Source of the DNA: Campylobacterales bacterium
GTDB lineage: Bacteria > Campylobacterota > Campylobacteria > Campylobacterales > Nitratiruptoraceae
Assembly: GCA_027024145.1 (NCBI GenBank)
Contig: JALVTF010000004.1
Location: forward strand, 1 to 59,079
Direction of reading: 5' to 3'
DNA length: 59,079 nt
Part shown: one piece after another, positions 1-8,255 of the stretch
Position numbering within the stretch: the first letter of the stretch is position 1
Layout of the letters: each line of letters begins with the position of its first letter
The notes under the pieces: model-generated
Seen by the model: only the letters and a program-made list of their open reading frames with translations
Told to the model about the DNA's origin: nothing
Databases searched by the model: none
Program-made: the position numbers and the translations under genes

Positions 1-609
1 GCAAGCCCCAGTAAAGGGGTGATTTGTGAGGATTTCGATCCTATCGCCATAGCCAAAGCCTATCAAGAGGGTGGGGCGAATGCCGTCAGTGTCCTTACTG
101 AACCACACTTTTTCCAAGGGAACATCGCATACCTCACGCAAATACGACGCTACGTACCGATGCCGCTTTTGCGCAAAGATTTCATCATTGACAAGTATCA
201 GCTGGTAGAAGCACTCGTCTATGGGGCGGATTTCGTGCTGCTCATCGCCAAAGCTCTCAGTCGCAAAGAGCTCAAGGAGCTTTTGGAGTATACATGGCAT
301 TTAGGGATGGAAGCGCTCGTGGAGATCCACGATAAAAAGGATCTTGTAAAAGCTATCTTCGCAGGGGCGAACATCATCGGTATCAATCACCGTAATCTCG
401 AAACCTTCGAGGTGGACGTGACGCTCAGCGAAAGGCTTGTACCGCTCATTCCAAAAGGGAAAATCATCGTAGCAGAGAGTGGCATACACTCATTTGAGCA
501 GGTCAAGAACCTGCACGAAGTAGGAGTGGATGCATTTTTGATCGGTGAACATTTTATGCGCCAAAGCGACATAGCCGGCGCCGTGCGCCGACTCAAAGGA
601 CGAGCTTAG
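1..609 (+). CDS. trpC: Indole-3-glycerol phosphate synthase, 5' truncated by window edge
   Basis: Catalyses ring closure of 1-(2-carboxyphenylamino)-1-deoxyribulose 5-phosphate to indole-3-glycerol phosphate in cytosolic tryptophan synthesis. The frame is open from base 1 and begins with the family motif ASPSKG, so the first methionine-like codon (GTG at 19) is internal. Also visible are the FFQG segment, LLRKDFIID with its catalytic lysine, GINHRNL, and the phosphate-binding SGI and FLIGEHFM near the end. The 202 residues present are about 55 short of the usual 255-260, all missing at the N-terminus. The stop overlaps the stop of the convergent yqeY gene by 4 bases. Identification is secure. 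Confidence 0.95.
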   Translation, partial: ASPSKGVICEDFDPIAIAKAYQEGGANAVSVLTEPHFFQGNIAYLTQIRRYVPMPLLRKDFIIDKYQLVEALVYGADFVLLIAKALSRKELKELLEYTWHLGMEALVEIHDKKDLVKAIFAGANIIGINHRNLETFEVDVTLSERLVPLIPKGKIIVAESGIHSFEQVKNLHEVGVDAFLIGEHFMRQSDIAGAVRRLKGRA

Positions 610-1052
610 CCAAGGAGCTTTTTGACTGTCTCGTTGATACGTTTGCCGTCAGCTACACCGGCAAGCTTCTTGGTGGCTACGCCCATGATTTTTCCCATAT
701 CCTTGAGGCTCGTCGCACCCACTTCGGCGATGATCTCCTTGAGTGCGGCTTCGAGCTCTTCGTCGCTGAGCTGTTTGGGAAGATACTCTTGTAAAATAGC
801 GGCCTCTTGCATCTCTTTTTCATACAGATCTTCTCTGCCGCCCTCTTTATACTGCGCAGCGGCGTCTTGACGCTGTTTGACGTTTTTTTGGATGATTTTG
901 ATGATATCGGCATCTGTGAGTTCTTTGCGCGTATCTACTTCCACCTGTTTGATGGCGCTCATCAAGAAGCGCACCGTATCGCGCTTGAAAGTATCCTTCT
1001 CCTTCATCGCTTTTTTGAGATCCTCTTGGAGTCTCTTTTTGAGTTCACTCAT
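606..1052 (-). CDS. yqeY: GatB/YqeY domain protein
   Basis: A 148-residue stand-alone YqeY protein, the helical tail domain related to GatB of the tRNA-dependent amidotransferase. Its cellular role is not settled. Family landmarks are the N-terminal [14 protein letters not shown] helix, the [15 protein letters not shown] segment, [14 protein letters not shown], the [10 protein letters not shown] linker and the C-terminal KDMGKIMGV and ADGKRINE segments. Length is typical of the family. Translation starts at ATG 1052 behind a strong AGGAGGA ribosome site. It converges on trpC and diverges from the DksA-type gene across an AT-rich gap of about 125 bases that holds no other gene. Confidence 0.9.
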   Translation of the reverse strand: MSELKKRLQEDLKKAMKEKDTFKRDTVRFLMSAIKQVEVDTRKELTDADIIKIIQKNVKQRQDAAAQYKEGGREDLYEKEMQEAAILQEYLPKQLSDEELEAALKEIIAEVGATSLKDMGKIMGVATKKLAGVADGKRINETVKKLLG

Positions 1053-1177
1053 ACTTCCTCCTATAATCTATTTTTATTCATTATATCGAAATTAAGTTTT
1101 ATTTATAATTAAATTAATAAACAAACAAGGTTTTTATGATAGAATTTCGCAAAATTTATCTATTTGGAGTAGGGTTT

Positions 1178-1522
1178 ATGGATATTCACTATTTTAAAAA
1201 TCTTTTGATTGAAAGAAAAGAGCAAATTCTCCGTAATCTTTCTCAAACAGGCGCCGAGATGGAAGATCTCAAAAACAGTGAGATCAACGACGAAGGAGAC
1301 TACGCTTCACTTTGTACCGATAATCTCATCGATGAAGCAATCCAGCAGCAGCAACTCCAAGAGCTCAAAGAGATAGACTACGCTTTGCAAAAGATAGAAG
1401 AGGGTGAATACGGCATTTGTGAAATGTGTGGAGAGCCCATCAAACCACTTCGCCTGAAAATCAAGCCTTTTGCACGCTACTGTATCGTCTGCAGAGAAAT
1501 CGTGGAAAAAGAACCGCACTGA
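1178..1522 (+). CDS. dksA: DksA/TraR-type C4 zinc-finger protein
   Basis: Members of this family bind RNA polymerase through the secondary channel and modulate transcription with ppGpp. The 114-residue protein has an N-terminal coiled coil (about residues 5-70) followed by a zinc finger CEMC-x17-CIVC, the exact canonical spacing. The acidic pair at the coiled-coil tip typical of DksA may lie in the INDEGD stretch. I chose ATG 1178 over the upstream ATG 1136 because GGAG at 1166-1169 sits 8 bases ahead of it and homologues start near MDxxYFK. Gene symbol by family; a shorter DksA-like paralogue is possible. It lies upstream of motA but is separated by its own gap and promoter. Confidence 0.85.
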   Translation: MDIHYFKNLLIERKEQILRNLSQTGAEMEDLKNSEINDEGDYASLCTDNLIDEAIQQQQLQELKEIDYALQKIEEGEYGICEMCGEPIKPLRLKIKPFARYCIVCREIVEKEPH

Positions 1523-1571
1523 TTCTTTTTCCTGACTCCTTCCTCTCTATCTAAAACTCCTCTCATTTTCT

Positions 1572-1597
1572 TAAAAAATAGCCTCCACAGCCGATAA
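1572..1597 (+). promoter_or_regulatory. Sigma-28 (FliA)-type promoter for motA
   Basis: The -10 element GCCGATAA at 1590-1597 is a perfect match to the FliA consensus. TAAA at 1572-1575 lies 14 bases upstream, where the consensus gap is about 15. It sits about 30 bases before motA, which encodes a class of flagellar protein often under FliA. Confidence 0.7.
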
Positions 1598-1627
1598 TCG
1601 CCATAGATACCTTCTGTAAGGATAGCC

Positions 1628-2386
1628 ATGGATTTAGGAACGCTCATAGGTCTTGGGGGTGCCTGGCTTCTCATCATCATCTCCATCGTTATCGGCGGAA
1701 GTCCCGGAGCTTTCATCAACGGTCCTTCGATACTCATCGTCGTGGGTGGCGGATTCGCCGCGGCTCTTGCAGCATTTCCGCTCAAAGACTTCCTCGCAGG
1801 CGTCAAAGCTATCGGCAAGGTTTTCAAACCTTCTCTTCCCGATCCTCTCGAACTTATCGAATTTTTGACCGAGATCACCAAAAAAGCGAGAAAAGAGGGG
1901 ATACTGGCTCTCGAATCCGATATCGACAAGTTTTATGAACGTGACAAGATACTGGGCAACATGATGCGTATGCTCATCGACGGCCAGAGTGTCGATGAGA
2001 TCGAGAGCAACTTCGAAAACGCGATCTCCCAGGAGGATCAAAAACTCGATACCGAAGTAAAAGTGTGGGATGCGTTAGGTGAGCTTTTCCCTGCTCTTGG
2101 GATGATCGGGACACTCATCGGTCTTATCCAGATGCTCCAAAACCTCTCCGATCCGGCCGCTTTGGGTCCCGGGATGGCCGTGGCGATGATCACCACACTC
2201 TACGGTGCGGTACTCTCAAACGTTTTGTGTATTCCAGTTGCTAAAAAGCTCAAATATTACAAAGATCTTCTGCTCTTGTACAAAGAGTCCTATATCATTA
2301 CAGTCAAAAGCATAGAAAAAGGGGTCAACCCCAACTCCTTGCAGCAACAACTCTCCGCACTCTTTGGAGTAGAAGTGGCAGGCTGA
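1628..2386 (+). CDS. motA: Flagellar motor stator protein MotA
   Basis: Inner-membrane stator subunit that couples ion flow to flagellar rotation together with MotB. The 252 residues show the expected four membrane segments: two near the N-terminus (about 3-24 and 30-48) and two near the C-terminus (LFPALGMIGTLIGLI and MAVAMITTLYGAVLSNVL). A long cytoplasmic loop between them carries the charged residues that meet FliG. Length is normal. The start is ATG 1628 behind AAGGA. motB begins one base after the stop, so the three stator genes form one operon. The upstream sigma-28-like promoter fits late flagellar expression. Confidence 0.95.
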   Translation: MDLGTLIGLGGAWLLIIISIVIGGSPGAFINGPSILIVVGGGFAAALAAFPLKDFLAGVKAIGKVFKPSLPDPLELIEFLTEITKKARKEGILALESDIDKFYERDKILGNMMRMLIDGQSVDEIESNFENAISQEDQKLDTEVKVWDALGELFPALGMIGTLIGLIQMLQNLSDPAALGPGMAVAMITTLYGAVLSNVLCIPVAKKLKYYKDLLLLYKESYIITVKSIEKGVNPNSLQQQLSALFGVEVAG

Positions 2387-2387
2387 T

Positions 2388-3095
2388 ATGGCACGAAAAA
2401 AGAAGCAGGAGTGTGCGAGTATCCCCGGTTGGCTGGTAAGCTTCGGGGATTTGATGTCGCTGCTTCTTACCTTTTTTATCTTACTTTACTCCATGAGCAC
2501 AGTCTCGGTGGAAAAATTCTATCAATCTGTCCGGGGCCTGACGGAGGCGTTTGGCGGGCGCAAGCTCACCCAAGAAGCACGCTCGCTTATCAAAAACAAC
2601 GTAGATTTGCAATTTAAAAAGATGTATCCAAAAATCAAGAAGAAAAAAGAGCTCCTCAAGCAACTCGACGAATTGACACAAACACTACGCAAAGAGGGGA
2701 TTGCCGCAGAGGTTGTAGATCATGGCTCTCGCGTGATTTTGCGCGTCGCGAGCGACAAAATCTTTTTGGCCGGCAGCGCACAACCCACTGATAGGGCGCG
2801 AGCCTATTTTCTGACACTGTGCAACAGACTCAAGGAGAGCGGCTTCAAGCTCGACATCATCGGCTACACCGACAGTTCGCCCATCCATAGCCAAGCTTTT
2901 GCCAACAACTGGGAGCTCTCTGCGTATCGGGCATTGAACATCCTTCGCCTTTTCGTGCAATGCGGCTACGATAAACGGCTGCTCAGCGCCGAGGGAAGAG
3001 GAGAGTATGATCCAATCGCTCCCAACGATACACCCCAAAACAGAGCGAAAAATAGGCGTGTCGAATTTGTCATAGACTTAGAAGGAATCAGCTGA
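2388..3095 (+). CDS. motB: Flagellar motor protein MotB (first copy)
   Basis: Peptidoglycan-anchored stator partner of MotA. The 235 residues begin with a short cytoplasmic tail and a single membrane helix containing the ion-binding aspartate (Asp21 in SFGDLMSLLLTFF). A periplasmic linker and a C-terminal OmpA-like domain follow, with GYTDSSP, LSAYRA and NRRVEF, which binds peptidoglycan. The stop overlaps the start of a second MotB gene (TGATG). The first 80 bases of coding sequence around the helix are nearly identical to the second copy, while the remainder is strongly diverged. Confidence 0.93.
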   Translation: MARKKKQECASIPGWLVSFGDLMSLLLTFFILLYSMSTVSVEKFYQSVRGLTEAFGGRKLTQEARSLIKNNVDLQFKKMYPKIKKKKELLKQLDELTQTLRKEGIAAEVVDHGSRVILRVASDKIFLAGSAQPTDRARAYFLTLCNRLKESGFKLDIIGYTDSSPIHSQAFANNWELSAYRALNILRLFVQCGYDKRLLSAEGRGEYDPIAPNDTPQNRAKNRRVEFVIDLEGIS

Positions 3096-3802
3096 TGGCT
3101 AGAGAAAAACAAGAAGAGTGTCCGAGTATCCCCGGATGGCTGGTAAGCTTCGGGGATTTGATGTCGCTGCTTCTTACTTTTTTTATCCTTTTGTATGCCA
3201 TGAGTACCGTCGATATCACCAAGGCACTCAAGTTTCTTTCATATTTTCAGGGAGAGCCGCAATATAAACCATTGCGCATCAGTGTCATCCAGCCTATCGT
3301 CCCTTTTTCGACAGACGTAGTGGCAAAGATAAAAAAACGTATCAAGAGGGTGCTTCCGGTTTCGGCTTTTCAAATAGCCCTGACGAGTAAATACGTGATG
3401 CTCAGGCTTTTCAACGACGTTTTGTTCGAAAACAACGGCTATACGCTTACTCCCAAGGCGAAAGCGGCTCTCGATGGCATCGCCAAACAGCTAGTGGCTT
3501 TGCAAAAACATGATAAATTCCATATCAAGGTGGCGGGACACGCTTTTATCATCGACGACGAGGCTCTGCCAAAAGGTGTGCACGATGCATGGGATCTCTC
3601 TATAAAAAGAGCGGAAGCTGTGGCAATGTATTTGATGCAAAAAGGGGTCGATCCCTCACGCTTCTTCATCACCGGTTATGGAGACACAAAACCGCTATAT
3701 ACCTGGAACAATCCTATGCTTAAACGAAGAAACAACAGGGTAGAGATATTCTTAGAAGTAGACAAGAAATTCCAGGAGCCGCAAACCAAAAAGGCTCAGT
3801 AG
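3095..3802 (+). CDS. MotB-like stator protein (second copy)
   Basis: A second MotB of exactly the same length (235 residues) as its upstream neighbour. It keeps Asp21 in SFGDLMSLLLTFF and an OmpA-like domain with AGHAFI, LSIKRAEAVAMYL, GYGDTKP and RRNNRVEIF, so it could conduct ions and bind peptidoglycan. The linker is shorter and less charged than in the first copy, and periplasmic identity is low. A single MotA precedes both genes. The copies could give mixed stators, alternatives for different conditions, or a non-motor role. The stop overlaps the convergent chorismate mutase gene by 7 bases. Confidence 0.88.
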   Translation: MAREKQEECPSIPGWLVSFGDLMSLLLTFFILLYAMSTVDITKALKFLSYFQGEPQYKPLRISVIQPIVPFSTDVVAKIKKRIKRVLPVSAFQIALTSKYVMLRLFNDVLFENNGYTLTPKAKAALDGIAKQLVALQKHDKFHIKVAGHAFIIDDEALPKGVHDAWDLSIKRAEAVAMYLMQKGVDPSRFFITGYGDTKPLYTWNNPMLKRRNNRVEIFLEVDKKFQEPQTKKAQ

Positions 3803-4095
3803 GCTCCACCGTTTTTAAACTCCTCTATCTCCATCTCCACCATTTTGTCTATAAGAATTCCAAAGACATCAGCTACGAGGTTTGGTGAAATACCCATACT
3901 ACCGGCGAGATGGCGCACATGGTTGAGCACGTCGTTGATGCGCTCGTCACTCTTTATCTCTTCGACGCTCTCTTTGAATTTCGCCGCCTGCTTGACGTAT
4001 TTGCTGCGTTTTGCGATGAGTTTGACGATCTCTTCGTCGATCTTGTCTATTTCGCTGCGTACCTCTTCAAGGCTTTGACACTCTTTTACCTGCAT
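3796..4095 (-). CDS. AroQ-type chorismate mutase
   Basis: Converts chorismate to prephenate at the head of phenylalanine and tyrosine synthesis. The 99-residue all-helical protein shows the AroQ pattern: LEEVRSEIDKIDEEIVKLIAKR with its substrate-binding arginine, the Lys of the AAKFK segment, and a C-terminal DKMVEMEIEEF helix. ATG 4095 is preferred over GTG 4101 because GGAG lies 5 bases ahead of the ATG and almost touches the GTG. It follows xerH closely, likely in one transcript. A monofunctional domain of this size is normal; the isochorismate-pyruvate lyase type is a less likely alternative. Confidence 0.82.
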   Translation of the reverse strand: MQVKECQSLEEVRSEIDKIDEEIVKLIAKRSKYVKQAAKFKESVEEIKSDERINDVLNHVRHLAGSMGISPNLVADVFGILIDKMVEMEIEEFKNGGAY

Positions 4096-4097
4096 TC

Positions 4098-5153
4098 TCA
4101 CTCCTTCAAATCGTCCATTATGCTCGCTGCTTGCATGAGCCTATCTTTATCAAAATGCGTATAGATACGCGACGTATCGAGACTCGCATGGCCCAAGGCC
4201 TCTTGTACGAGCACCAGATCCTTACTCTTATTATACAGTAATGTGGCGAATGTGTGGCGCAGCATGTGCGCACCGTTTTTTTCTTTGCGTATGCCGCAGC
4301 TAAGGAGTATCTTTTCGACCATGCGGCTGATGTAGGCCTGGGTGAGGGGAGTGCCCTTTTTATTACAAAAGAGATACCCATCTTCGCATCTTCGATAGTG
4401 CATCCACTCATCGAGATCTTTTTGGATCTTGTCGGCCTTGATCATCACCACGCGGCTTTTGTTGCCTTTGCCGATGATTTTGACGAGATAGACGCCATCT
4501 TGGTAGATCATGTCTTTGGTTTTGAGGTTGATGGCTTCAGAAACGCGAATGCCTGTGTAGATGATAAGCTTGATAATGGCACGGTTGCGTGCTGCGATCT
4601 CTGTCTGGAAAGGGTAGGAATCGATCGCCTCGAGAAATCGCGCGATCTCTTCCTCTTCCAAAAAGACCGGCAGCTTCTGCCCGGCTTTACCTTTGAGCCC
4701 GCCCCAGTTTTTGAGCTCGATATCGTAGATATGCTTATCTTCGTTGTTTTTGTCTATATAGGAAAAGAAGTTAATCATAGCGATACGGTAGTTTTTTTTC
4801 GTCGCATCACTCAGACCTGCGGTAGAGGAGGTGAGAAAGTCGATTATCATCTCTTCATCTATCTCTTTCATGCTCGCTAGTCCCATATCACACATGAACG
4901 TATAGAGCTTCTCGAGGGGCTTAAAATAGGTATTAACACCTATGAGTCCTACATTGCGTGCAGCTTTTGCCAGCTGCGAGAGTTCATTCATATTGGCTGT
5001 ACCGAGTGTTAACTGCTTGATGATCTCCTGGAGTTTTTTGGGATCTTTGACCTGTCTGTTGGAAAGCGACGTGAGCTTGAAACGCACGTAGCGCTCGACC
5101 CAAAAGCGCAACGTATCGCAAAAGTTATTTTTGAAATCGAGTGCGTACTTCAT
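4098..5153 (-). CDS. xerH: Tyrosine recombinase XerH
   Basis: Site-specific recombinase that resolves chromosome dimers at dif; Campylobacterota use this single enzyme in place of XerC/XerD. The 351 residues hold an N-terminal SAM-like DNA-binding domain with LTLGTANMNELSQLAKAAR and a catalytic domain with Arg in TGIRVSEAIN, Lys in GKGNKSRVV, HxxR in HMLRHTFAT, His in LGHASLD and Tyr in TSRIYTH. ATG 5153 is chosen because GGAG sits 7 bases upstream; the in-frame extension to 5213 is hydrophobic and runs up to the dif-like site. A dif-like sequence lies about 60 bases upstream, the arrangement known for this family. Confidence 0.9.
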   Translation of the reverse strand: MKYALDFKNNFCDTLRFWVERYVRFKLTSLSNRQVKDPKKLQEIIKQLTLGTANMNELSQLAKAARNVGLIGVNTYFKPLEKLYTFMCDMGLASMKEIDEEMIIDFLTSSTAGLSDATKKNYRIAMINFFSYIDKNNEDKHIYDIELKNWGGLKGKAGQKLPVFLEEEEIARFLEAIDSYPFQTEIAARNRAIIKLIIYTGIRVSEAINLKTKDMIYQDGVYLVKIIGKGNKSRVVMIKADKIQKDLDEWMHYRRCEDGYLFCNKKGTPLTQAYISRMVEKILLSCGIRKEKNGAHMLRHTFATLLYNKSKDLVLVQEALGHASLDTSRIYTHFDKDRLMQAASIMDDLKE

Positions 5154-5214
5154 TGTTTGACTCCAAATCAATAAAGATAGTATAGCAAAACCCCAAAAGA
5201 GGCTATATTGCAAA

Positions 5215-5242
5215 AAGTTTGAAAATTATAGTTTTCAATACT
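5215..5242. other. Candidate difH recombination site
   Basis: Two imperfect inverted 11-base arms, AAGTTTGAAAA (5215-5225) and TTTTCAATACT (5232-5242), flank a 6-base core TTATAG. Beyond the arms the symmetry continues as AAAAAGT against ACTTTTT, with a one-base offset. The 11-6-11 layout and position next to xerH match how Campylobacterota dif sites are arranged. The site would mark the replication terminus region. Being purely AT-rich in its stem, it is unlikely to be a transcription terminator. Confidence 0.72.
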
Positions 5243-5304
5243 TTTTAACAATATCTCCCATTTTACCGATAAATATTGTCGATAGATTTTGAGAATTATT
5301 TAAG

Positions 5305-5382
5305 TGAACCTGCGTTAGTATAGAAATGAACAAACGTTAATCTAAAAAAGAACGGCCATTCACCGATAATGAACATACGTTA
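5305..5382 (+). promoter_or_regulatory. Four phased operator-like repeats upstream of tetR
   Basis: The element TGAACnnnCGTTA occurs at 5305-5317, 5327-5339 and 5370-5382. A diverged copy GAACGGCCATTC lies at 5350-5361. The GAAC cores start at 5306, 5328, 5350 and 5371, giving spacings of 22, 22 and 21 bases, about two helical turns. Each intact copy contains AAC-n4-GTT, a small inverted repeat. A possible -10 TATAGA (5319-5324) lies between copies one and two. Autoregulation by the adjacent TetR protein is the natural reading. Confidence 0.65.
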
Positions 5383-5404
5383 ATTACAATTGAAGGAAAG
5401 GCCC

Positions 5405-6043
5405 ATGGCTACGGCGGTAGCGGAAGAGATAAAACCTAACAGCACCAAAGAGAAGATATTAACGGCTGCTATAGAATTGATGGCCGAAGGTGGCTATACC
5501 GGCGCATCTATGCGCAAGATCGCGCGTAAAGTGGGTATCAGAGAGAGTGCGATCTATAACCATTTTCGCAACAAAGATGAGATTTTCCAAACGATTATGA
5601 AAAATCTCTTTTCCAATCCCTTCGAAGATTTTTTCATCAAACGCCCCATCGAACAGTACGCCATCAAAGGCAAAGCCTATTTGCTCGAATACGCAGCGAC
5701 TATCAAACTATTGACCTTCGATAGCAAAAACGAAAAGTTCTTTCGTATCATCCTCGCGGAACTGATGCATAATCAGCAGGTTCGTGAGCTTTTTATGCAG
5801 TATTTCTATCAAGAAAACATCAAAAAGCTCTCCAACGCCTTTTTTATCATGATGCAGCACAATCTCATCCGCTCCGCCGACCCGATTTTGATGGCGCAGG
5901 AGTTTTTCGCTCCCCTCTTTTACTACCGCTTGCAAGTGCTCTTGATGCATATCGACAACAAACCCACGACCGCCCTTTCGACGATTTTCGAAAAGCATGT
6001 GGATTTCTTTTGGGAGAGTGTGGCTACGCAGGAGTCTTTTTAG
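5405..6043 (+). CDS. TetR/AcrR-family transcriptional regulator
   Basis: A 212-residue one-component repressor. Residues about 14-60 form the TetR DNA-binding domain: KEKILTAAIELMAEGGY, then the helix-turn-helix SMRKIARKVGIRESAIYNHF, then RNKDEIF. The C-terminal ligand domain is all helical and not informative about the inducer. I chose ATG 5405 (after GAAGGAAAGG) over the upstream TTG at 5390. The gene stands alone, with convergent genes downstream, so no efflux or metabolic target is evident beside it. The phased repeats upstream suggest cooperative self-binding. The last 20 bases overlap the convergent methyltransferase gene. Confidence 0.88.
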   Translation: MATAVAEEIKPNSTKEKILTAAIELMAEGGYTGASMRKIARKVGIRESAIYNHFRNKDEIFQTIMKNLFSNPFEDFFIKRPIEQYAIKGKAYLLEYAATIKLLTFDSKNEKFFRIILAELMHNQQVRELFMQYFYQENIKKLSNAFFIMMQHNLIRSADPILMAQEFFAPLFYYRLQVLLMHIDNKPTTALSTIFEKHVDFFWESVATQESF

Positions 6044-6542
6044 CAATCAACAGCGCCCTCTTCCCCTCCTCTATCAATCTATAATACTCGATTTCCAGTG
6101 CGTCGAAAGCTTGCACAAGCTCGTTTTTACGCAGCACATACTTTCGATTCATAGAGGATTTATACGTAAAGGTCTTGAAAAAGAGATACCCACCAGGTGC
6201 GAGTGCATCGATAATATGAGAAAATATGGATCTATCGAGGAAGTTGACATTGAGGATGAGTTGGTAGCGCTCCTTTGACCAGGGAAAATCGTGTACATCC
6301 ATACAAAAAGTGTCTATTTTCGTCACATCCTGCAGCGTTGCGAGGGCTTTGTCGCTAATATCGAGAGCATCGACATGAAATCCCTTTTGGGCCAAAAATT
6401 TAGCGTTTTGTCCCATACCGCAAGCGATATCGAGAGCGAAGCCTTTTGGGAAAAGCTCTATATGCTTTGCAAGATCGTTATCCACATCAGGTGCAGCACC
6501 ATTTGCATAGCGACTATTCCACTTTGCGCGCAGCGAGTCCAT
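6024..6542 (-). CDS. Class I SAM-dependent methyltransferase (TehB-like)
   Basis: A small 172-residue methyltransferase. Motif I is DIACGMGQN at residues 38-46, the acidic end of beta-2 is ALDIS, and CMDVHDF and ILNVNFL follow as motifs II-III. The fold resembles the tellurite-resistance TehB/UbiE group, but the substrate cannot be read from sequence. The start ATG 6542 has AGGAG 8 bases upstream and overlaps the end of the upstream hypothetical gene by 29 bases, implying co-translation. The end overlaps tetR by 20 bases. Confidence 0.8.
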   Translation of the reverse strand: MDSLRAKWNSRYANGAAPDVDNDLAKHIELFPKGFALDIACGMGQNAKFLAQKGFHVDALDISDKALATLQDVTKIDTFCMDVHDFPWSKERYQLILNVNFLDRSIFSHIIDALAPGGYLFFKTFTYKSSMNRKYVLRKNELVQAFDALEIEYYRLIEEGKRALLIAKKTPA

Positions 6543-6927
6543 TCAAGAGCTCCTTGTAGTGTTCCACGTTCATATAGTTTTTTTCGAGCCTCCAGCGTAG
6601 GACGAATTCGCAAATATCGTGCAGAATGTTTTTGGGCAGATTTTCGGCTCTACCAAAATAGCGTAGGTTGATATTTTTCCCCTCACGAATACCGATAATC
6701 TGTGCGTAGCGATTGGGTTGGGTCTGGCACAGTTGCTCTTTTTGTAACGTCAGGCCTGTGACATTGATAGCTTTGAACTCGAACAGCTTAGAAAAATCTT
6801 CGACCTTTTGATCGATTTGAAGCGCACCATAGAGCTCTTTGAGGCGATCGAGGTTCTGTTTGCGCTTCTGTTCGGTGGTGGCCAACTGCTCCACTAAAGC
6901 GTTGAGTTTTTGGAGTTTCGTATCCAT
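6514..6927 (-). CDS. Hypothetical protein with N-terminal coiled coil
   Basis: I do not recognise this 137-residue protein. The first 50 residues are rich in Leu, Gln, Lys and Glu (LNALVEQLATTEQKRKQNLDR) and look like a coiled coil. The second half is a mixed globular stretch with IIGIREGKNINLRYFG and ends in helices. It has no signal peptide, membrane segment or metal-binding motif. The ribosome site is weak (AGGT). It overlaps the methyltransferase gene downstream by 29 bases, so the two are probably translated together, and it diverges from murA across 65 AT-rich bases. Confidence 0.6.
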   Translation of the reverse strand: MDTKLQKLNALVEQLATTEQKRKQNLDRLKELYGALQIDQKVEDFSKLFEFKAINVTGLTLQKEQLCQTQPNRYAQIIGIREGKNINLRYFGRAENLPKNILHDICEFVLRWRLEKNYMNVEHYKELLNGLAARKVE

Positions 6928-6965
6928 TTTTTTACCTATATTAACTAATATGATATGTATTGTAG

Positions 6966-6971
6966 TATAAT
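6966..6971 (+). promoter_or_regulatory. Candidate -10 element of murA
   Basis: TATAAT at 6966-6971 lies 21 bases ahead of the murA start, in the 65-base divergent gap. No convincing -35 was seen, as is usual for Campylobacterota sigma-70 promoters. Confidence 0.5.
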
Positions 6972-6992
6972 TTTCGTTAAAAAAGGGCTTAA

Positions 6993-8255
6993 ATGGATTT
7001 TTTGCGTATCGTAGGTGGGAAAAAACTGAGCGGTGATGTGCAGATTTCTGGAGCCAAAAACGCTGCCCTCCCCCTCATCGCATCGACAATTCTCGCTTCA
7101 CGACCCGTCACTATCGACAATCTCCCCAATGTACGCGACATCAAGACACTTCTCAAGCTTCTGGATAACCTGGGAGCATCTTTTACCCATGAAGGCTCTC
7201 AAGCCACCATCGACACCTCATCGATCGATTCAACCGTGGCCACCTACGATATCGTGCGCACGATGCGCGCTTCTATCCTGGTTTTGGGACCGTTGCTTGC
7301 GCGCTTCGGGCATTGCGAAGTGAGTCTGCCGGGAGGTTGCGCCATAGGCCAGCGCCCTATCGATTTACACCTCAAAGCCCTCGAGCAGATGGGTGCGGAT
7401 ATCACTATCAAAAGCGGCTACGTCATCGCCGAAGCGCCCAAAGGCCTCAAAGGGGCCACCATCATCTTCGACAAAATCACCGTCACGGGTACCGAAAACA
7501 TCCTCATGGCGGCAGCACTGGCCCATGGCAAAACCACCATCATCAACGCAGCCAAAGAGCCCGAGGTAGTGCAGCTGTGCGAAGTTTTGCAGCAAAGCGG
7601 AGTAGCGATCGAGGGAATCGGGAGTGACGAGCTCATAATAGAAGGGACGGGAGGTGAGACGATCGCGATGCCGGACTTCGCCGTCATCCCCGATCGTATC
7701 GAAGCGGGCACCTATCTGTGCGCGGGAGCCATCACCAACTCCCAGATACGCCTAAAAGGCGTTATCCCCGAACATATCGAAAGTATCCTCGTCAAGATGC
7801 GCCAGATGGGATTCGATTTTACCATCGATGGCAGTGATATCACCATCCATCCAGCCCAAACCATCCAACCGATAGAGATCGTCACCAGCGAATATCCAGG
7901 CTTCCCTACCGATATGCAGGCGCAGTTCATGGCTTTGGCACTCCTCGCTAACGGAACGTCCATCATTGAAGAGCGGCTTTTTGAAAACCGCTTCATGCAT
8001 GTTAGTGAGCTGAGAAGATTTGGTGCCAATATCCAGCTCAAGGGCAATATCGCCACGGTCATCGGCCCTACGAAGCTCTACGGCGCCGATGTGATGGCCA
8101 CGGATCTAAGAGCCAGTAGCGCCCTGGTTTTAGCGGCATTGGCAGCCGAAGGTGTGAGCAATGTCCACCGTATCTACCATCTCGATCGGGGCTACGAAAA
8201 GCTCGAAGACAAACTCAACGCCCTCGGTGCAGATGTGACGAGGCTTCAGGAGTGA
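6993..8255 (+). CDS. murA: UDP-N-acetylglucosamine 1-carboxyvinyltransferase
   Basis: Transfers enolpyruvate from PEP to UDP-GlcNAc, the first committed step of peptidoglycan synthesis, in the cytosol. The 420 residues show the N-terminal [15 protein letters not shown] with its catalytic lysine, the loop [11 protein letters not shown] with the fosfomycin-target Cys116, the GTENILMAA segment, and [10 protein letters not shown] with the catalytic aspartate. [15 protein letters not shown] and [15 protein letters not shown] follow. Length is normal (about 419). The stop codon abuts the stop of convergent hspR with no gap, inside a 16-base palindrome. Confidence 0.96.
   Translation: MDFLRIVGGKKLSGDVQISGAKNAALPLIASTILASRPVTIDNLPNVRDIKTLLKLLDNLGASFTHEGSQATIDTSSIDSTVATYDIVRTMRASILVLGPLLARFGHCEVSLPGGCAIGQRPIDLHLKALEQMGADITIKSGYVIAEAPKGLKGATIIFDKITVTGTENILMAAALAHGKTTIINAAKEPEVVQLCEVLQQSGVAIEGIGSDELIIEGTGGETIAMPDFAVIPDRIEAGTYLCAGAITNSQIRLKGVIPEHIESILVKMRQMGFDFTIDGSDITIHPAQTIQPIEIVTSEYPGFPTDMQAQFMALALLANGTSIIEERLFENRFMHVSELRRFGANIQLKGNIATVIGPTKLYGADVMATDLRASSALVLAALAAEGVSNVHRIYHLDRGYEKLEDKLNALGADVTRLQE

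Noticed and set aside
2464-2470. TTCTTAC heptamer in motB (also 3171-3177)
   Set aside because: Falls in conserved Leu-Leu-Thr codons of both MotB copies with no inverted partner, so it is coding coincidence and not an operator of the XRE regulator.
5212-5246. dif-like region as an intrinsic terminator
   Set aside because: The stem is almost wholly A/T and would be unstable; it lies upstream of the xerH start, not after a gene end.
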